Source: CALCTE01 sp045627885 | GTDB taxonomy: Bacteria; Bacillota; Clostridia; Oscillospirales; CAG-272 | DNA: 8,541 nt | Assembly: GCA_045627885.1 (NCBI GenBank) | Contig: JAZQOM010000007.1 | Coordinates: forward strand, 1-8,541 | Direction: 5' to 3' | Shown here: one piece after another, positions 5,421 through 8,541 of the stretch | Layout: each line of letters begins with the position of its first letter | Position numbering within the stretch: position 1 is the stretch's first letter | Notes under the pieces: generated by a model | Told to the model about the DNA's origin: nothing | Seen by the model: the letters and a program-made list of their open reading frames with translations, nothing else | Database searches by the model: none | Program-made: the position numbers and the translations under genes

Positions 5421-7252
5421 ATACACTTACCGTCCGTTATTTTATCCGCACCGCATCCGGAGCATTTTTCCGAGCAATTCGGCGTAGTTTTTCCCTCGTA
5501 TGCGCGTATTGCTTCTCTTTTGAAAAATTCTTCATTTACACCGCAGCTTATGTGCGACCAGGGCAAGACTTCGTCGAAATCTCTCTTTCTGCAAGTGTAA
5601 AAATCAGGGATTATTCCCGCATCGGCAAAAGCTTTTTGCCATTTTTCCATATCGAAATACTCATCCCACGCGTCAAATACGGCGCCGTTTTTATATGCAT
5701 TCAACACGGCTTTGCAAACGCGCCTGTCACCTCTTGCGAGAAGGGACTCTATCATACCGACTTCGGAATCGTGGTAGTTATATATTATTTTTCTGCTTGT
5801 GATACTGTCGCGCAATAGCTTTTGCTTACGCTTGAACTCGTCAACCGTATTCTGCGCTTCCCATTGAAACGGCGTAAACGGCTTGGGAATAAAGGCGGCA
5901 ACGCTTAAGGTTACGCAGACCGATTTTCCTTTGGCGTGTTCTGTATGGTAATACTCGTTGACTATACTTTGCGCAAGGTCGGCTATCGCCTTGATGTCCT
6001 CGTCCGTCTCCGTCGGAAGACCTATCATAAAATAGAGCTTTATATTTGTTTTACCGACGCGGAACGCCTCTCTTGCCATTCTGATTATTTCTTCTTCCGT
6101 GACATTCTTGTTTATTACATCCCTTAAGCGCTGTGTGCCCGCTTCGGGTGCAAATGTAAGTCCGCTACCTCTCGTGCCGGATATTTTTTTATAAAGTTCG
6201 CCGTCGAAATTATCGACTCTCATAGACGGAAGCGAAAGGTTTATCTTCTTTGAATCAGTCCACGAAGTCAGTTTATCGACAAGCTCCTCAAGCCGCGAAT
6301 AGTCGCTTATCGAAAGCGACGAAAGCGATATTTCGTCATATCCCGTGGCATGTGCAAGACATTTTGCCTGCTCGTTGATATTTTCGGGCGAACGCTCTCT
6401 CACAGGGCGATTAAGGAAACCCGCCTGACAGAATCGGCAACCGCGGAAGCATCCTCTGAACACCTCTATCACAATTCTGTCGTGAACGGTATCAAGTGAC
6501 GGCACGGGCTCCGATGTATGAACGAACATAGAGTCAAGGTCGCTTACCGCGCTTTTTGTAATCTTTTCGGGTATATCCTCGGATACGGGCTTAATTGATT
6601 TTACGGTGCCGTTTTCATTGTAATCGACATTATATAGTGACGGAACATATACGCCGTTAATCTTTGCGGCAAGCTTTAAGAATTCTTTTTTTGAAAGTCC
6701 CTTCTTCTTGCAATCGGCATACAGATTCATAATTTCGGAGAGCATTTCCTCACCCTCTCCGATATTGAACAAATCAAATACATCCGCCATGGGCTCGGGG
6801 TTATATGAGCACGGGCCGCCGCCTATGACTATCGGAAAATCGTCGCCTCTGTCTTTTGCAAGAAGCGGTATCTTTGCAAGCTCAAGCATATACAGTACAT
6901 TTGTATAGCACATCTCATATTGCAGAGTAAATCCCAAAAAATCGAATTTATCGAGGCTGTCGCCGCTTTCCAGAGCGTAGAGTGGGATATTCTTTTTTAA
7001 TAAAAGCTCTCCCATATCGGGCCACGGAGCAAAAACGCGCTCACAATAACAGTCATCTCGGCTGTTAAGAACGCCGCAGAGTATCTTCATTCCGAGATTT
7101 GACATACCTATCTCATATACATCGGGAAAACAGAACGCAAATCGGATATCGACTGCGTTCTTGTCTTTTTTTGTTTCTCCGTATTCACCGCCGACATACC
7201 TTGACGGCTTTTTTACGGAAAGCAAATCTTTTTCAAGTTCCTTCGGAAACAT
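5408..7252 (-). CDS. B12-binding-type radical SAM protein, TIGR03960-like (614 aa)
   Basis: A radical SAM enzyme of unknown substrate. The [4Fe-4S]/SAM cluster motif CFRGCRFC gives ligands C268, C272 and C275, inside the family block RGCFRGCRFCQAGFLNRPVR. SAM-binding barrel elements follow, such as LPSMRVDNF (341-349), TFAPEAGTQRLRD (366-378) and YFMIGLPTETDEDI (407-420). The first ~200 residues look like a B12-binding fold (PDVYEIGMSNLG near 43-54, GGGPCSYNPEP 144-154, NIGEGEE 163-169), but Tyr46 occupies the position of the histidine in the classical DxHxxG motif. The C-terminus is cysteine-rich: C593, C597, C600, C610, C612. The ATG lies 3 bases after the uvrA stop, and the 3' end overlaps the DUF2344 gene. 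In other Firmicutes, as far as I recall, this pair often stands near rng, rplU and rpmA; here the neighbours are uvrA and the citrate operon. Confidence 0.9.
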   Translation of the reverse strand: MFPKELEKDLLSVKKPSRYVGGEYGETKKDKNAVDIRFAFCFPDVYEIGMSNLGMKILCGVLNSRDDCYCERVFAPWPDMGELLLKKNIPLYALESGDSLDKFDFLGFTLQYEMCYTNVLYMLELAKIPLLAKDRGDDFPIVIGGGPCSYNPEPMADVFDLFNIGEGEEMLSEIMNLYADCKKKGLSKKEFLKLAAKINGVYVPSLYNVDYNENGTVKSIKPVSEDIPEKITKSAVSDLDSMFVHTSEPVPSLDTVHDRIVIEVFRGCFRGCRFCQAGFLNRPVRERSPENINEQAKCLAHATGYDEISLSSLSISDYSRLEELVDKLTSWTDSKKINLSLPSMRVDNFDGELYKKISGTRGSGLTFAPEAGTQRLRDVINKNVTEEEIIRMAREAFRVGKTNIKLYFMIGLPTETDEDIKAIADLAQSIVNEYYHTEHAKGKSVCVTLSVAAFIPKPFTPFQWEAQNTVDEFKRKQKLLRDSITSRKIIYNYHDSEVGMIESLLARGDRRVCKAVLNAYKNGAVFDAWDEYFDMEKWQKAFADAGIIPDFYTCRKRDFDEVLPWSHISCGVNEEFFKREAIRAYEGKTTPNCSEKCSGCGADKITDGKCICRR

Positions 7253-7255
7253 AGA

Positions 7256-8494
7256 TTATAGTCTCTCTTTCAAAATCTTTTTCAAAAACTGTCCCGTATA
7301 CGATTTTTCGCATTTTGCAACCTGCTCGGGTGTTCCGTACGCAACCACCGTGCCGCCGTCGTCTCCGCCCTCGGGACCGAGGTCGATAATATAGTCGGCG
7401 GTTTTTATAACATCGAGATTATGCTCTATAACTATTACGGAGTTGCCCGCTTCCACAAGCCTTTGGAGAATTGATATAAGATTGTTTACATCGTATGAGT
7501 GAAGTCCCGTGGTGGGCTCGTCGAGAATATACACGGTCTTCCCCGTCGGGCGCTTTGAAAGCTCCGTCGCAAGCTTTACTCTCTGCGCTTCACCGCCCGA
7601 AAGCGTCGTCGATGACTGTCCGAGCTTTATATAGCCGAGTCCGACATCGACAAGAGTCTGCAGTTTTCTCTTTATCTTGGGAACGCTGTCAAAGAAAAGA
7701 TATGCCTCATCGACGGTCATATTGAGTACATCGGATATGCTCTTATCCTTAAATTTCACCTCAAGCGTTTCTCTGTTGTATCTTGCACCGCCGCAAACAT
7801 CGCACTGAATGTAAACATCGGGCAAGAAGTTCATCTCAATCAAAACTGTGCCGTCGCCCCTGCACGCTTCACATCTGCCGCCCTTTACATTAAAAGAAAA
7901 TCTGTCACTTCCGTAGCCTTTGGCTTTTGCCGTCGGTGTCTGTGCAAAAAGGTCGCGGATATCGGTGAACACTCCCGTATATGTTGCGGGATTGGAACGC
8001 GGTGTGCGCCCGATGGGACTTTGGTCGATGCAGATGACCTTGTCCAGCGCTTCCTCCCCCTCGATGGCGGTAAATTTGCCGGGATGGGCTTTCATGCGGT
8101 TTAAGTCCGCGCCTAACTTCTTGAAGAGGATTTCATTGACCAGACTGGATTTTCCGCTGCCGGACACGCCGGTAACACAGGTAAACGTGCCTAACGGCAC
8201 GGAAACGTCGATATTCTTCAGGTTGTTTTCCGCCGCACCCCGGACGGTGAGCCACTTGCCGTTTCCTTGGCGGCGGCTTTGGGGTACTTCGATTTTCTTT
8301 TTCCCGGACAGATACTGCCCTGTCAGAGAATTGGGGTCAGCCATGACCTCCCGGGGTGTTCCGGCGGAGACGATTTGGCCGCCGTGGCTGCCCGCACCGG
8401 GGCCGATGTCAATGAGGTAATCCGCTGCGCGCATGGTGTCCTCGTCATGCTCCACCACCAACAGGGTGTTGCCCAAATGCCGCAGGTGCTTCAA
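7256..8494 (-). CDS. uvrA: UvrA, C-terminal part (open frame after an internal stop)
   Basis: Excision-repair ATPase that loads UvrB onto damaged DNA. From the first codon after the stop region (a TTG, numbered 1) the frame holds the end of the first ATPase domain (LLVVEHDEDTM, 11-21), then the second one: Walker A GVSGSGKSS (109-117), a zinc-binding module with C208, C211, C231 and C234, signature LSGGEAQR (298-305), Walker B VYILDEPTTGLH (321-332) and the switch histidine in IEHNLDV (H358). The full protein is ~940 residues, so this is its last ~45%. The TTG at 8494 is simply a leucine codon within conserved sequence, not a true start. The gene is followed 3 bases later by the radical SAM gene. 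Codon usage differs strongly between residues 1-~165 and the rest, so the gene as given is probably mosaic. If the stop is real, the allele is a pseudogene; if it is an error, this is an ordinary uvrA. Confidence 0.93.
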   Translation of the reverse strand: MKHLRHLGNTLLVVEHDEDTMRAADYLIDIGPGAGSHGGQIVSAGTPREVMADPNSLTGQYLSGKKKIEVPQSRRQGNGKWLTVRGAAENNLKNIDVSVPLGTFTCVTGVSGSGKSSLVNEILFKKLGADLNRMKAHPGKFTAIEGEEALDKVICIDQSPIGRTPRSNPATYTGVFTDIRDLFAQTPTAKAKGYGSDRFSFNVKGGRCEACRGDGTVLIEMNFLPDVYIQCDVCGGARYNRETLEVKFKDKSISDVLNMTVDEAYLFFDSVPKIKRKLQTLVDVGLGYIKLGQSSTTLSGGEAQRVKLATELSKRPTGKTVYILDEPTTGLHSYDVNNLISILQRLVEAGNSVIVIEHNLDVIKTADYIIDLGPEGGDDGGTVVAYGTPEQVAKCEKSYTGQFLKKILKERL

Positions 8495-8541
8495 AGTGGA
8501 CTAAAGCTTATCATTGTCCCGCTGGTGAAGCCCGATGGAGG
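8495..8541 (-). pseudogene. uvrA: uvrA continuation upstream of an in-frame TAG
   Basis: In the same frame as the UvrA segment, the bases before it read SIGLHQRDNDKL, then TAG (8503-8501), then STLKHLRHLGNT. Intact UvrA proteins carry SIGLHQRDN followed by an uninterrupted leucine-rich stretch here, so the TAG replaces what is normally a leucine codon (TTG to TAG is one change). There is no frameshift. This is a nonsense mutation, a base-call error or part of an assembly artefact. The rest of the gene lies beyond the window. Confidence 0.85.

Noticed and set aside
7920..8420. Plus-strand open frame of 166 codons opposite uvrA
   Set aside because: It lies entirely opposite the conserved second ATPase domain of UvrA and arises from the high G+C of that segment; no protein family is recognisable.
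8492..8494. TTG at 8494 as a genuine start codon of a short UvrA-like protein
   Set aside because: UvrA homology continues in frame upstream through the TAG to the window edge, and the codon sits in the middle of a conserved helix with no ribosome binding site.

Overview
The window reads as a stretch of an anaerobic Clostridia-type (Firmicutes) chromosome, probably from a gut Ruminococcaceae/Oscillospiraceae-like organism. This placement is an inference from protein style, purine-rich ribosome binding sites, consensus sigma-A promoter, AGA/ATA codon preference and operon content; no phylogeny was run. Every gene lies on the minus strand, so the text below runs from high to low coordinates.

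8541-7256: the 3' part of uvrA (nucleotide excision repair). Its frame is interrupted by an in-frame TAG at 8503-8501, with recognisable UvrA sequence on both sides. Codon usage also switches sharply inside the gene near 7955-8020, so the upstream part looks foreign or mis-assembled.

7252-4776: two genes that follow uvrA closely. They encode a B12-binding-type radical SAM protein (TIGR03960-like) and its usual partner, a DUF2344/TIGR03936-like protein, overlapping by 13 bases. A strong intrinsic terminator (4767-4740) closes this unit.

4726-1: a second operon begins directly behind that terminator. It has a perfect-consensus promoter (TTGACA, 17 bases, TATAAT) whose start region is covered by a perfect inverted repeat, a likely operator. 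The genes in order are an HMGL-like condensing enzyme best read as Re-type citrate synthase, a GntR/FCD regulator, an Aquifex-type aconitase, and an NADP-type isocitrate dehydrogenase cut off by the window edge. Gaps between them are 3-9 bases. Together the three enzymes convert oxaloacetate and acetyl-CoA to 2-oxoglutarate, the oxidative arm of an incomplete TCA cycle that feeds glutamate synthesis in anaerobes. The GntR protein inside the operon is the obvious candidate to bind the operator and control its own operon.

No RNA genes, CRISPR arrays, insertion sequences or long repeats were seen. The only intergenic space of any size is 4667-4775, and the terminator, promoter, operator and ribosome binding site fill it.
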